The notes under the pieces are model-generated. The model was not told the origin of the DNA, did not search any database, and saw nothing but the letters and a program-made list of their open reading frames with translations. A program made the translations under genes and the position numbers. DNA of 5,963 nucleotides. Origin: an uncultured beta proteobacterium (GTDB taxonomy: Bacteria > Pseudomonadota > Gammaproteobacteria > Burkholderiales > Rhodocyclaceae). The DNA is taken from contig CAIVZW010000625.1 of assembly GCA_903910495.1 (NCBI GenBank), positions 1 through 5,963 of the forward strand, in the 5' to 3' direction. The first letter of the stretch is position 1, and the number at the start of each line of letters is the position of its first letter. Below, one piece after another: positions 1 through 5,963 of this stretch.

Positions 1-125
1 CGAATTCAGCGTGCGAACTGAACTAAACAAGACGACTTCTAGCGCCTTAATATCCTGACAGCACTGTCTCACTCAGTCCGCAATCCTTTGTCGGGCAAGG
101 CACAGTATTGCATCAAACATTACTC

Positions 126-132
126 GAGGAAA
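126..132 (+). promoter_or_regulatory. Ribosome binding site fixing the CoA-transferase start
   Basis: GAGGAAA ends 6 bases before the ATG at 139, and its GAGGA core is 8 bases away. No comparable site precedes the in-frame TTG at 88. A second ATG at 134 is out of frame and stops after two codons (ATG ACA TGA), so it is not a competing start for this gene. Confidence 0.75.
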
Positions 133-138
133 TATGAC

Positions 139-1758
139 ATGACCTTAACGACCAATGCACAGCAAGCGCCAGCCAAGCGCAACAAGATTGTCAGTGCGGC
201 CGAGGCCGCACGTCAGATACGCGATGGCGATACGGTGGCCACCGGCGGTTTCGTCGGCATCGGGTTTCCCGAGAACATTGCCATTGCGCTCGAAAAGCGT
301 TTCCTGGGTGAAGATCCGCAGGCTCCTGCGGGTAGCCCACGTAACCTGACGCTCACCTATGCGGCTGGCCAGGGCGACGGCAAGGAACGCGGCCTCAACC
401 ATCTTGGTCACGAGGGCCTGGTGGGACGCGTTATCGGTGGCCACTGGGGCCTGGCGCCAAAACTGCAGAAGCTCGCAGTTACTGATCGCATCGAAGCCTA
501 CAACCTGCCACAGGGCATTATCTCGCACCTCTTCCGTGATATCGGTGCAGGCAAACCCGGCCTGCTTTCGCGCGTCGGTCTAGGCACCTTTGTCGATCCG
601 CGCCATGGCGGCGGCAAGATCAACAGTATCACCAAAAAAGATCTAGTCGAATTGATGACCATCGACGGTGAGGAATACCTTTTCTACCGGACTTTCCCGA
701 TCAATGTCGGCATCATTCGCGGAACCACTGCCGACCCCGATGGCAACATCACCATGGAAAAGGAAGCGCTGACGCTTGAGGCGTATTCCATTGCCACTGC
801 GGCGCACAATTCAGGAGGCATCGTCATCGTCCAGGTCGAGCGCATTGCCGAATGTGGCACGCTCAACTCACGGCAGGTAAAGATCCCCGGCATACTCGTC
901 GATTACGTGGTGGTCGCCGAGAAGCCCGAATATCACATGCAGACATTTGGCGAACAGTACAGTGCGGCCTACTCCGGCGAAATCCGGGTACCGCTGTCGT
1001 CGCTTGCCTCAATGGAGCTTTCCGAACGCAAGATCATTGCCCGCCGCGCGGCGATGGAATTGAAGCCAAACAGCATCGTCAACCTCGGCATCGGTATGCC
1101 CGAGGGCGTTGCCAGTGTTGCCGTTGAGGAAAATATCAGTGATCTGATGACGCTGACCGCCGAACCCGGTGTGGTTGGCGGTATTCCGGCCGGTGGATTG
1201 AGCTTCGGCGCAGTATCCAACGCCCAGGCCATCATCGATCAGCCCTACCAGTTCGATTTCTACGACGGCGGCGGTCTGGATCTCACCATTCTCGGGCTGG
1301 CTCAGGCCGATGCCAAAGGCAATCTCAATGTCAGCAAGTTCGGCCCGCGCCTGGCTGGCGCCGGTGGCTTCATCAACATCAGCCAGACCTCAAAAAAAGT
1401 TGTCTTTGTCGGCACCTTCACTGCGGGCAAGCTGGACGTGGCGGTCAGCGACGGCGCCTTGAAAATTGTCAAGGAAGGCGAAACAAAAAAGTTCGTTGCC
1501 ACTGTCGAGCACCGTACCTTCAGCGGTGAATACGCCTTCAAAAGCAAACAGACGGTACTTTACATTACCGAGCGCTGTGTTTTTCGCCTGATCGAAGGCG
1601 GGCTGGAACTCATCGAAATTGCCCCCGGAGTCGACCTCGAGCGCGACATTCTGGCCTTGATGGATTTCCGCCCCACGATCAGCCCGAGCCTTAAAATCAT
1701 GGATCTGCGGATTTTCCGTGACGAACCGATGGGCATGCGTGACGACGTGCTTGCCTAG
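139..1758 (+). CDS. Acyl-CoA:acetate/3-ketoacid CoA-transferase, fused alpha-beta (YdiF/propionate CoA-transferase type)
   Basis: Family I CoA-transferase, which moves CoA from an acyl-CoA donor to a free carboxylic acid through a glutamyl-CoA thioester; presumably cytosolic. At 539 residues it has the length of fused enzymes such as E. coli YdiF, with both halves in one chain. The N-terminal half has the glycine-rich GGFxGxGxPE motif (residues 36-45). The second half opens with NLGIGMPEG (315-323), followed by TAEPGVVGG, where Glu342 is the expected catalytic glutamate. GGFINI and a typical C-terminal [10 protein letters not shown] segment follow. I chose the ATG at 139 because GAGGA lies 8 bases upstream. 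The frame is open back to a TTG at 88, but that start has no ribosome binding site and would add 17 residues unlike the family. First gene of the probable operon. The family is secure; the acid it activates (acetoacetate, propionate or another) is not known. Confidence 0.93.
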   Translation: MTLTTNAQQAPAKRNKIVSAAEAARQIRDGDTVATGGFVGIGFPENIAIALEKRFLGEDPQAPAGSPRNLTLTYAAGQGDGKERGLNHLGHEGLVGRVIGGHWGLAPKLQKLAVTDRIEAYNLPQGIISHLFRDIGAGKPGLLSRVGLGTFVDPRHGGGKINSITKKDLVELMTIDGEEYLFYRTFPINVGIIRGTTADPDGNITMEKEALTLEAYSIATAAHNSGGIVIVQVERIAECGTLNSRQVKIPGILVDYVVVAEKPEYHMQTFGEQYSAAYSGEIRVPLSSLASMELSERKIIARRAAMELKPNSIVNLGIGMPEGVASVAVEENISDLMTLTAEPGVVGGIPAGGLSFGAVSNAQAIIDQPYQFDFYDGGGLDLTILGLAQADAKGNLNVSKFGPRLAGAGGFINISQTSKKVVFVGTFTAGKLDVAVSDGALKIVKEGETKKFVATVEHRTFSGEYAFKSKQTVLYITERCVFRLIEGGLELIEIAPGVDLERDILALMDFRPTISPSLKIMDLRIFRDEPMGMRDDVLA

Positions 1759-1868
1759 CCATATGACTGGATGTCACAAGCCGATCTCAAACACCTCGAT
1801 CAAGGCATCGCCAACGTTTACATCGTCCATCCCAACTTCACCAATCTTCGCTCACATGAGGTATTAAT

Positions 1869-3113
1869 ATGTCCAAAGCAAGTATTATCGGTGCCTACAA
1901 CACCGAATTTGGCGCGTTCGTCAAGAAAGACAAAAGCACCGGACTGATCACCGACACCAAGAGCTATTACGATCTGCTAATCGAAGCCGGACGGGGCGCC
2001 ATCGCCGATTCCGGCCTCGAAGCCAAAGACATCGATGCCGTTTATGTCGGTTCGTGTTCGCCAGGTACATTCATCAACCAGGAACACGTGGCGCCGCTGG
2101 CCGCAGAGATTGATCCGGCCTTGCGTTTCAAACCGATGACCCGTTGCGAGTGCGCCTGCGCCTCGTCGTCGGTGGCATTCTACGACGGCGTTTATGCCGT
2201 CGAAGCCAATCGCGCGCGAAACGTGCTGGTCATCGGCGTCGAAAAAATGAACCTGCTGCCTACGCCGCAGATGACGCATGTGCTGGCCTGCTCGTCACAC
2301 TGGCCGAGTGAAGGGGCTCTGGGCTGGTCTTTCCCGATGCTGTTCGCTGCCTACGCCAAAGGCTATCAGAAGCAATATGGCATTTCCAATGAAGATCTCG
2401 AGAAAATGCTGTGGACTGCCGGCGCCCTGTGCTACAAGAATGGTGCCGAGAACCCGCTGGCGCATGTGAAGAACGGACCGGCGTCGGTGGCCGAAATCAT
2501 GAAACTCAATGAACTCGATGCCAAGGGCAAGTGCAAGAACATGATGATTGCACCACCCCTGCGCTTGCACGATTGTTCACTGGTTACCGATGGCGCCGCC
2601 GCCTTGGTCGTCACCCAGACCGCCAACGTCAGCAACAGGAAACGGGCTGTCGAAATTGCCGGCATCGGCCATTCGGCCGAACGGCTTCCGGAGAACGTCC
2701 GCCCCAACATGTACGAATTGATGGCCGGCAAGGATGCCGCCGCCAAGGCTTTCAAGGAAGCGGGCATCACGGCGGCCGACATCGATATTGCCGAAGTTCA
2801 TGACTGTTTCACCATCAACATGATCCTGTCCACTGAAGCCCTCGGCCTGTCGAAAGACGGACGCGCCGGCTACGACTACATTGATGGCCGCTTCACCCGC
2901 GACGACAAGGTGGCGATCAATCTGTCCGGCGGCCTGAAATCGAAGGGGCACCCGGTCGGCGCCACCGGTGCTTCGATGCACGCGCTGATATACAAGCAAC
3001 TGATCGGCGAGGCCATCGGCGTCAAGGCAAAGAAAGCCGATATCGGCGTGGTATTCAACGTTGGCGGTTCGGCGGTCACCAACTGCATTACCGTTCTCAA
3101 AGCGCCCAAGTAA
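1869..3113 (+). CDS. SCP2-type thiolase (acetyl-CoA acyltransferase family)
   Basis: Thiolase of 414 residues, expected to cleave a 3-oxoacyl-CoA with free CoA into acetyl-CoA and a shortened acyl-CoA, or to run in reverse. The expected nucleophile is Cys97 in ECACASSS. The other active-site motifs are EVHDCF (309-314, with His311 and Cys313), GGLKSKGHPVGATG (His361) and a C-terminal NVGGS beginning at Asn397. In classical thiolases that last position is the second catalytic cysteine. Asn there together with HDCF is the pattern of the SCP2 thiolase subfamily, where the HDCF cysteine is thought to take over. The stretch HDCSLVTDGAAALVV is also typical. The start ATG follows GAGGT by 6 bases. 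Lies 110 bases after the CoA-transferase and 25 before the small unknown gene. Catalytic residues are complete, so it should be active; chain length and nature of the substrate are undetermined. Confidence 0.92.
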   Translation: MSKASIIGAYNTEFGAFVKKDKSTGLITDTKSYYDLLIEAGRGAIADSGLEAKDIDAVYVGSCSPGTFINQEHVAPLAAEIDPALRFKPMTRCECACASSSVAFYDGVYAVEANRARNVLVIGVEKMNLLPTPQMTHVLACSSHWPSEGALGWSFPMLFAAYAKGYQKQYGISNEDLEKMLWTAGALCYKNGAENPLAHVKNGPASVAEIMKLNELDAKGKCKNMMIAPPLRLHDCSLVTDGAAALVVTQTANVSNRKRAVEIAGIGHSAERLPENVRPNMYELMAGKDAAAKAFKEAGITAADIDIAEVHDCFTINMILSTEALGLSKDGRAGYDYIDGRFTRDDKVAINLSGGLKSKGHPVGATGASMHALIYKQLIGEAIGVKAKKADIGVVFNVGGSAVTNCITVLKAPK

Positions 3114-3127
3114 GCCGACCGTTTTCA

Positions 3128-3132
3128 AAGGA
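3128..3132 (+). promoter_or_regulatory. Ribosome binding site of the small repeat protein gene
   Basis: AAGGA stands 6 bases before the ATG at 3139, within the 25-base gap after the thiolase stop codon (3111-3113). It settles the start of the small gene, whose open frame otherwise runs back into the thiolase. Confidence 0.7.
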
Positions 3133-3138
3133 AAAATC

Positions 3139-3459
3139 ATGAAAAGTTTTACCTACAACGACATGGATTTTTCGGTCGAAAGCGCTAATGGCCGCTGGGA
3201 CATTTCCTGCAAGAAGCCGGATGGAAAATCGGCTTATGTTGCTGCCGGTCTGTTCGAAGGTGTGCCGGAAAACGAAATCGAGAGCAGGGCGCGCACACTG
3301 GTCAGATCGATCTTCCCGGTCGGAATCAAGGTCGTCGGTCCGGATGTTACGCATCCCAATCTGATTGGCGATCTGAAGATCGTCGGTCCGGATGTCACGC
3401 ATCCCAACTTTATTTACTGGGACAAGGACAGTTCTTCATTCCCTAAACAAGCGGGCTAA
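3139..3459 (+). CDS. Unknown 106-residue protein with a tandem GPDVTHPN repeat
   Basis: I do not recognise this family. The reading frame begins inside the end of the thiolase gene, but the start is clearly the ATG at 3139, with AAGGA 6 bases upstream. The N-terminal part (about residues 1-60) is soluble and charged, with alternating pattern (FTYNDMDFSVES, then RWDISCKKPDGKSAYVA) suggesting beta strands, followed by a probable helix with EIESRARTLVRSIF. Residues 64-74 and 80-90 are near-identical copies of K(V/I)VGPDVTHPN with a 16-residue period; the tail is hydrophilic. It has one cysteine (Cys24), no signal peptide and no membrane segment. Its place between thiolase and dehydrogenase, with close spacing and good ribosome binding sites, suggests a partner or accessory subunit of these enzymes. 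That is inference from position only. The repeat and codon use argue that it is a real gene. Confidence 0.8.
   Translation: MKSFTYNDMDFSVESANGRWDISCKKPDGKSAYVAAGLFEGVPENEIESRARTLVRSIFPVGIKVVGPDVTHPNLIGDLKIVGPDVTHPNFIYWDKDSSSFPKQAG
3328..3408 (+). repeat. In-frame direct repeat, two 33-base copies with 48-base period
   Basis: Copies at 3328-3360 and 3376-3408 match at 30 of 33 bases and encode KVVGPDVTHPN and KIVGPDVTHPN. Of the three differences, two are silent third-position changes and one is a conservative Val/Ile change. The 15 bases between them code LIGDL, giving a 16-residue unit. The high DNA identity suggests a fairly recent duplication or gene conversion, and the silent changes suggest the protein sequence is under selection. 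Confidence 0.9.
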
Positions 3460-3513
3460 GAGACAACGGTTCAATGGGCGCTGACTGAAAACTATTCACA
3501 AAGGATAATCATC

Positions 3514-4308
3514 ATGGAAATCAAGGGAAGTGTTGCCGTCATCACCGGTGGTGGTAATGGGATTGGCGAAGCGGTCGCCAAGTATTTCGTCCGCAACGGT
3601 GCCAAAGTGGCGATCGTCGATATGGCGCAGAAAAATATCGACCGTGTGGTCAAGGAAATCAAGGACATGGGCGGTGAAGTGATCGGTGTCCAGGCCAACG
3701 TAACGAGCGAGGCGGATACGGCCAAGTACTACAAGGCCGCGATTGAAGCTTTCGGCAAAATCAACATCGTTGTGTCCTGTGCAGGCATCATCAGAGATGG
3801 CACCATGCTGTCGCTCGACAAGGAAACAGGAAAAGTAACGAGGAAGATGGGGCTGGACAAATGGCAGCCCGTCATTGACACCAATCTCACCGGAACCTTC
3901 CTGACCATCCGCGACGGCGCCGAAGCGATGGTCAATGGGGGCTGGCAAGGTCTGCTGGTCGCCATTTCGTCGGTCAACAAGGTGGGTCAGGTCGGCCAAC
4001 TCAATTACTCGTCGGCCAAAGTTGCCGATGCCTTGTTGCCCAAGATCGTGGTCGGCGAGTTCCTCATGCGCGGCATCCGCAACATCCGCTGCATCGGCAT
4101 TGCCCCCGGTTATACGGCAACGCCAATGCTCACCGGGATGAACCAGGACGCGTTGAAAGCCATCCTGGCCGATGTACATCTGGGTCGTCTGGTCGATCCG
4201 GATGAAATCGCCCGCCTGATCGGCCATGCCGTCGAGAACGAGGCAATCAATGCCACAACACTCGAAATTACCGGTGGGCTGTGCTACCCCGGAGGCATTG
4301 CCAAGTAA
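3514..4308 (+). CDS. Short-chain dehydrogenase/reductase (SDR), probably NAD-dependent
   Basis: Classical SDR of 264 residues that should interconvert a secondary alcohol and a ketone, in this setting plausibly a 3-hydroxyacyl/3-oxoacyl compound. The nucleotide-binding TGGGNGIG motif is at residues 11-18, and Asp36 at the end of the second strand favours NAD(H) over NADP(H). The usual NNAG is SCAG (88-91). The catalytic set is Asn124, Ser153 (in ISSV), Tyr165 and Lys169 (YSSAK), followed by APGYTATPM and a C-terminal ITGGLCYPGG. Between SCAG and Asn124 there are about 11 more residues than in FabG (insertion around 102-112, DKETGKVTRKM). The start has AAGGA 8 bases upstream. Last gene of the run, 54 bases after the small protein gene. 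General annotations such as 3-oxoacyl-ACP reductase or glucose dehydrogenase would be misleading; the substrate is unknown but probably belongs to the pathway of the neighbouring thiolase. Confidence 0.92.
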   Translation: MEIKGSVAVITGGGNGIGEAVAKYFVRNGAKVAIVDMAQKNIDRVVKEIKDMGGEVIGVQANVTSEADTAKYYKAAIEAFGKINIVVSCAGIIRDGTMLSLDKETGKVTRKMGLDKWQPVIDTNLTGTFLTIRDGAEAMVNGGWQGLLVAISSVNKVGQVGQLNYSSAKVADALLPKIVVGEFLMRGIRNIRCIGIAPGYTATPMLTGMNQDALKAILADVHLGRLVDPDEIARLIGHAVENEAINATTLEITGGLCYPGGIAK

Positions 4309-4368
4309 TTCCAGTAGGGTCTTGCGGCTGACCTTGATGTGCTGTTCGACTGTTAACCAGTTACGGCA

Positions 4369-4387
4369 GGGGGACTGGAGCGCCCCC
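4369..4387. terminator. Weak GC-rich hairpin in the convergent gap
   Basis: GGGGG (4369-4373) and CCCCC (4383-4387) can pair across a 9-base loop, about 60 bases after the SDR stop codon. No T-run follows on either strand, so it does not meet the usual intrinsic terminator pattern. It may act with the adjacent inverted repeat to end transcription from both sides. Confidence 0.3.
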
Positions 4388-4414
4388 GTTCTGCCTTGCA
4401 CAGGCGGGCAGAAC
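4388..4414. terminator. 8-bp inverted repeat between convergent genes, possible bidirectional terminator
   Basis: GTTCTGCC (4388-4395) and GGCAGAAC (4407-4414) form a perfect 8-base-pair stem with an 11-base loop. It lies between the stop codons of the convergent SDR (4308) and DUF5368-type (4429) genes, where a terminator is expected. The sequence after it on the + strand (CGTTGTTG) is only weakly T-rich, so the call rests mainly on position and pairing. Confidence 0.4.
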
Positions 4415-4428
4415 CGTTGTTGAAAGAG

Positions 4429-4797
4429 TCAAAAAGAGTTGCTGTGCCGGGTGCTTCGTGTTTCCAGGAGCCCTAGGATGGCATAGCTCAGAATCGTCGT
4501 TCCGGCCAGTCCGCAACCCCATATCAGGCCGACCAGCAGCCAGTCGACTGGGCCGCCGGCATCGGTGAAACCGGATACGGTCACATATGCCATGAGCACC
4601 AGCGCACCGACGCCGCCAAACAGGCCGAGAATTTCGGCGCGGACGAGTCGTTTGCTGGAGAATCCGCGTTCACGGATAAGTACCTGGCAGAACCCCCAAA
4701 GTCCGAATGCTGCGGTAAGTAGGAGTCCCCAGAAGATGAAGGGGCCCATCATTTCGATCAGAACAGAATATAAAACCAGCGGATCAAGCTCTTTCAT
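4429..4797 (-). CDS. Small three-helix membrane protein, DUF5368 type
   Basis: Integral membrane protein of 122 residues without known function. Three hydrophobic segments are visible at about residues 17-41, 55-76 and 84-111. A basic loop follows the first (RERGFSSKRLVR, 42-53), and by the positive-inside rule this loop is probably cytoplasmic. A short loop SGFTDAGGPVDW links the second and third, and the tail (ETRSTRHSNSF) is polar. The N-terminus KELDPLVLYSVLIEMMGP and the motifs RERG, RAE(I/L)LGL and GGPVDWLL match my memory of the DUF5368 family; this is recognition, not a search result. GAGGAG precedes the ATG and overlaps the stop codon of the upstream SQR gene, so the two are probably translated from one message. 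It may serve the SQR at the membrane, but nothing in the sequence proves this. Confidence 0.8.
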   Translation of the reverse strand: MKELDPLVLYSVLIEMMGPFIFWGLLLTAAFGLWGFCQVLIRERGFSSKRLVRAEILGLFGGVGALVLMAYVTVSGFTDAGGPVDWLLVGLIWGCGLAGTTILSYAILGLLETRSTRHSNSF

Positions 4798-4804
4798 TGG
4801 TTAT

Positions 4805-4810
4805 CTCCTC
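4805..4810 (-). promoter_or_regulatory. Ribosome binding site overlapping the SQR stop codon
   Basis: On the - strand the bases read TGAGGAGATAACCAATG: GAGGAG begins within the TGA stop of the SQR gene (4809-4811) and lies 7 bases before the ATG of the membrane protein. The arrangement points to coupled translation. Confidence 0.7.
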
Positions 4811-5963
4811 AAGCGTCGCCACGCAGCATGGCGATGTAGGTTGGCTTCAGCGCGATGGTCTTCATGACCCAGGTAATCCAGAGTTCTTCCAACGGTGCGA
4901 TAACGCCGGGGAAAGAGGGAACGAGATTGTCCTGGTAATCGAACTCGACAAGCATGGCCCGGCCCAGCCGGGTAATGAGCGGGCAGGAGGTATAGCCGGT
5001 ATAAATCAGGCTGGATGTTTTGCCTTCAAGACTGGCGATAAGATGCTCAACCGCGACAGGCACCTGCCATTTTACACTGGCCGCTGTTTTCCCCTTGGGA
5101 ACGCCGGCGACATCACCGACCCCAAAAACATTGGCGAAACGTTTATGTCGTAGCGTGCCTTTATCCACTTCCATCCATCCATCGCCGGCAAAGGGGCCTT
5201 CCTGCCAGCGTAGTGGACTGTTCCGCACAGCCTCCGGCGCACGCATCGGAGGAATAACGTTAATGAAGTCGTAGCTGGTTTCGGCTTTCCCCGTTGGCGT
5301 GACAAAGGTGGCAATTCGCTTGCCAGGATCAATGGCACTCAGTACATGATCGTAATTCACTTTAACTTTACGATCCTGATACAGCATGCGGATTTTTTCC
5401 GAGACGATGGGCACGCTGAACAACACCTTGTTGTGGGCCGCGTAAATCAATTCAGCCTTGCCGCGGTTGCCGCGACGGCGCAGATAATCATCGGTGATAA
5501 AGGTGTACTTGATCGGAGCACCGGCGCATTTCATCTCGGTTTTCGGTCGGCAGAAGACGCCTACGCCCCCCTTGTCGGCGAAATCAGACATGGTTTTCCA
5601 GGTCATTGCCGCATAAACCGGGCCGGCATAGACGCTACCGATACCATTTTTCCCGATCAGATTGAGGTCCATTCCTTCGATTGCTCCATAGTCCAGTCGC
5701 AATCCGGTGGCGACAACAAGAAAGTCATATGCAATCGACTGGCCTGACTCGGTAACCACTTTGTTGCCGGCGGGGTCGAATTCCGTAACGGCCTCTTCAA
5801 TCCACTTTACGCCGGCAGGAACGTATTCGGCGGTGGTCGAAACAGTATAGTTTTGCGGTTTGAGACCGGCGGCAACGAGCGTAAAGCCCGGTTGATACAG
5901 ATGCTCTTTGCGTTTGTCCAGGAGTGTGATTTGAGCGCCTTCAAGCCGCTTGGCAAGTTGGGC
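4809..5963 (-). CDS. sqr: Sulfide:quinone oxidoreductase, type II (5' end beyond window)
   Basis: Flavoprotein of the pyridine nucleotide-disulfide oxidoreductase fold that oxidises sulfide and passes electrons to the quinone pool at the membrane. The frame is open to the window edge, giving 384 visible residues. A GTG at 5757-5759 is internal, because homologous sequence continues upstream of it. The first FAD-binding GxGxxG is cut off; I estimate roughly 20-30 residues missing. Numbering from the edge: LLDKRKEHLYQPGFT (14-28, typical of SQR), VVATG (83-87), MKCAGAP with Cys146, FGVGD with the FAD-binding Asp284, then KTAA, and GYTSCPLI with Cys327. Cys146 and Cys327 correspond to the redox pair of human SQOR (Cys201 and Cys379), which supports type II SQR activity over a generic NADH dehydrogenase. 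A further Cys138 lies eight residues before the first. The C-terminal tail (WITWVMKTIALKPTYIAML) is amphipathic and probably touches the membrane. Followed by the DUF5368-type gene. Confidence 0.88.
   Translation of the reverse strand, partial: AQLAKRLEGAQITLLDKRKEHLYQPGFTLVAAGLKPQNYTVSTTAEYVPAGVKWIEEAVTEFDPAGNKVVTESGQSIAYDFLVVATGLRLDYGAIEGMDLNLIGKNGIGSVYAGPVYAAMTWKTMSDFADKGGVGVFCRPKTEMKCAGAPIKYTFITDDYLRRRGNRGKAELIYAAHNKVLFSVPIVSEKIRMLYQDRKVKVNYDHVLSAIDPGKRIATFVTPTGKAETSYDFINVIPPMRAPEAVRNSPLRWQEGPFAGDGWMEVDKGTLRHKRFANVFGVGDVAGVPKGKTAASVKWQVPVAVEHLIASLEGKTSSLIYTGYTSCPLITRLGRAMLVEFDYQDNLVPSFPGVIAPLEELWITWVMKTIALKPTYIAMLRGDA

Noticed and set aside
2..7. GAATTC (EcoRI site) at the very start of the window, possibly a cloning junction
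   Set aside because: A six-base site is expected by chance in a sequence this long, and nothing else suggests vector sequence.
99..111. Sigma-54-like promoter (GGCAC ... TTGC) upstream of the CoA-transferase
   Set aside because: The GG and GC elements are 9 bases apart where the consensus needs 10. Sigma-54 promoters tolerate little spacing change, and the first T of TGGCAC is A here.
88..138. TTG start at 88 for the CoA-transferase
   Set aside because: No ribosome binding site, and the 17 added residues do not look like the family. The ATG at 139 has a good site.
2577..3140. 187-codon open frame on the - strand opposite the thiolase
   Set aside because: It lies antisense to conserved thiolase motifs and has no motif or ribosome binding site of its own.
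3496..4401. 301-codon open frame on the - strand opposite the SDR
   Set aside because: It mirrors the SDR gene, has an unnatural composition rich in His, Asp and Gly, and shows no recognisable motif. It is a shadow of the strongly coding + strand.
5346..5747. 133-codon open frame on the + strand opposite the SQR
   Set aside because: Its protein is the antisense of conserved SQR sequence and resembles no family.
5757..5759. GTG start for the SQR at 5759
   Set aside because: The frame continues to the window edge and encodes conserved SQR sequence (HLYQPGFT) upstream of it, so the codon is an internal valine.
1..5963. CRISPR arrays, tRNA or rRNA genes, insertion sequences
   Set aside because: No spaced repeat arrays, cloverleaf-like sequence, transposase frames or terminal inverted repeats were seen. 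The only clear repeat is the two-copy one inside the small protein gene.

Overview
The window looks like a chromosomal piece of a GC-rich proteobacterium. Codons favour G/C in the third position, every start has a clear Shine-Dalgarno site, and a sulfide:quinone oxidoreductase (SQR) gene is present. I would guess a betaproteobacterium of the Rhodocyclaceae type, based on the look of the SQR and its membrane-protein neighbour, not on any marker gene.

Layout. A four-gene run on the + strand fills bases 139-4308: a 3-oxoacid/short-chain acyl CoA-transferase (fused alpha and beta halves), an SCP2-type thiolase, a 106-residue unknown protein with a near-perfect internal repeat, and a short-chain dehydrogenase/reductase. 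The gaps are 110, 25 and 54 bases with no convincing terminator between genes, so they probably form one operon. A 120-base convergent gap with two GC-rich hairpins separates it from a - strand pair: a type II SQR (5' end beyond the window) followed 11 bases later by a three-helix membrane protein of the DUF5368 type. The SQR stop codon overlaps the ribosome binding site of the membrane gene.

How the genes may work together. The + strand enzymes make chemical sense as a catabolic module. The CoA-transferase activates a carboxylic acid with CoA, the dehydrogenase interconverts a hydroxy and an oxo group, and the thiolase cleaves a 3-oxoacyl-CoA to acetyl-CoA plus a shortened acyl-CoA. The substrate cannot be read from the sequence; acetoacetate or an aromatic or alicyclic 3-oxoacid are possibilities. 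The - strand pair belongs to sulfide oxidation at the membrane and appears to be an independent unit.

The most novel item is the small protein at 3139-3459, placed directly after the thiolase. Some SCP2-type thiolases work with a small zinc-finger/OB-fold partner encoded beside them. This protein has the position of such a partner but only one cysteine and a different sequence.
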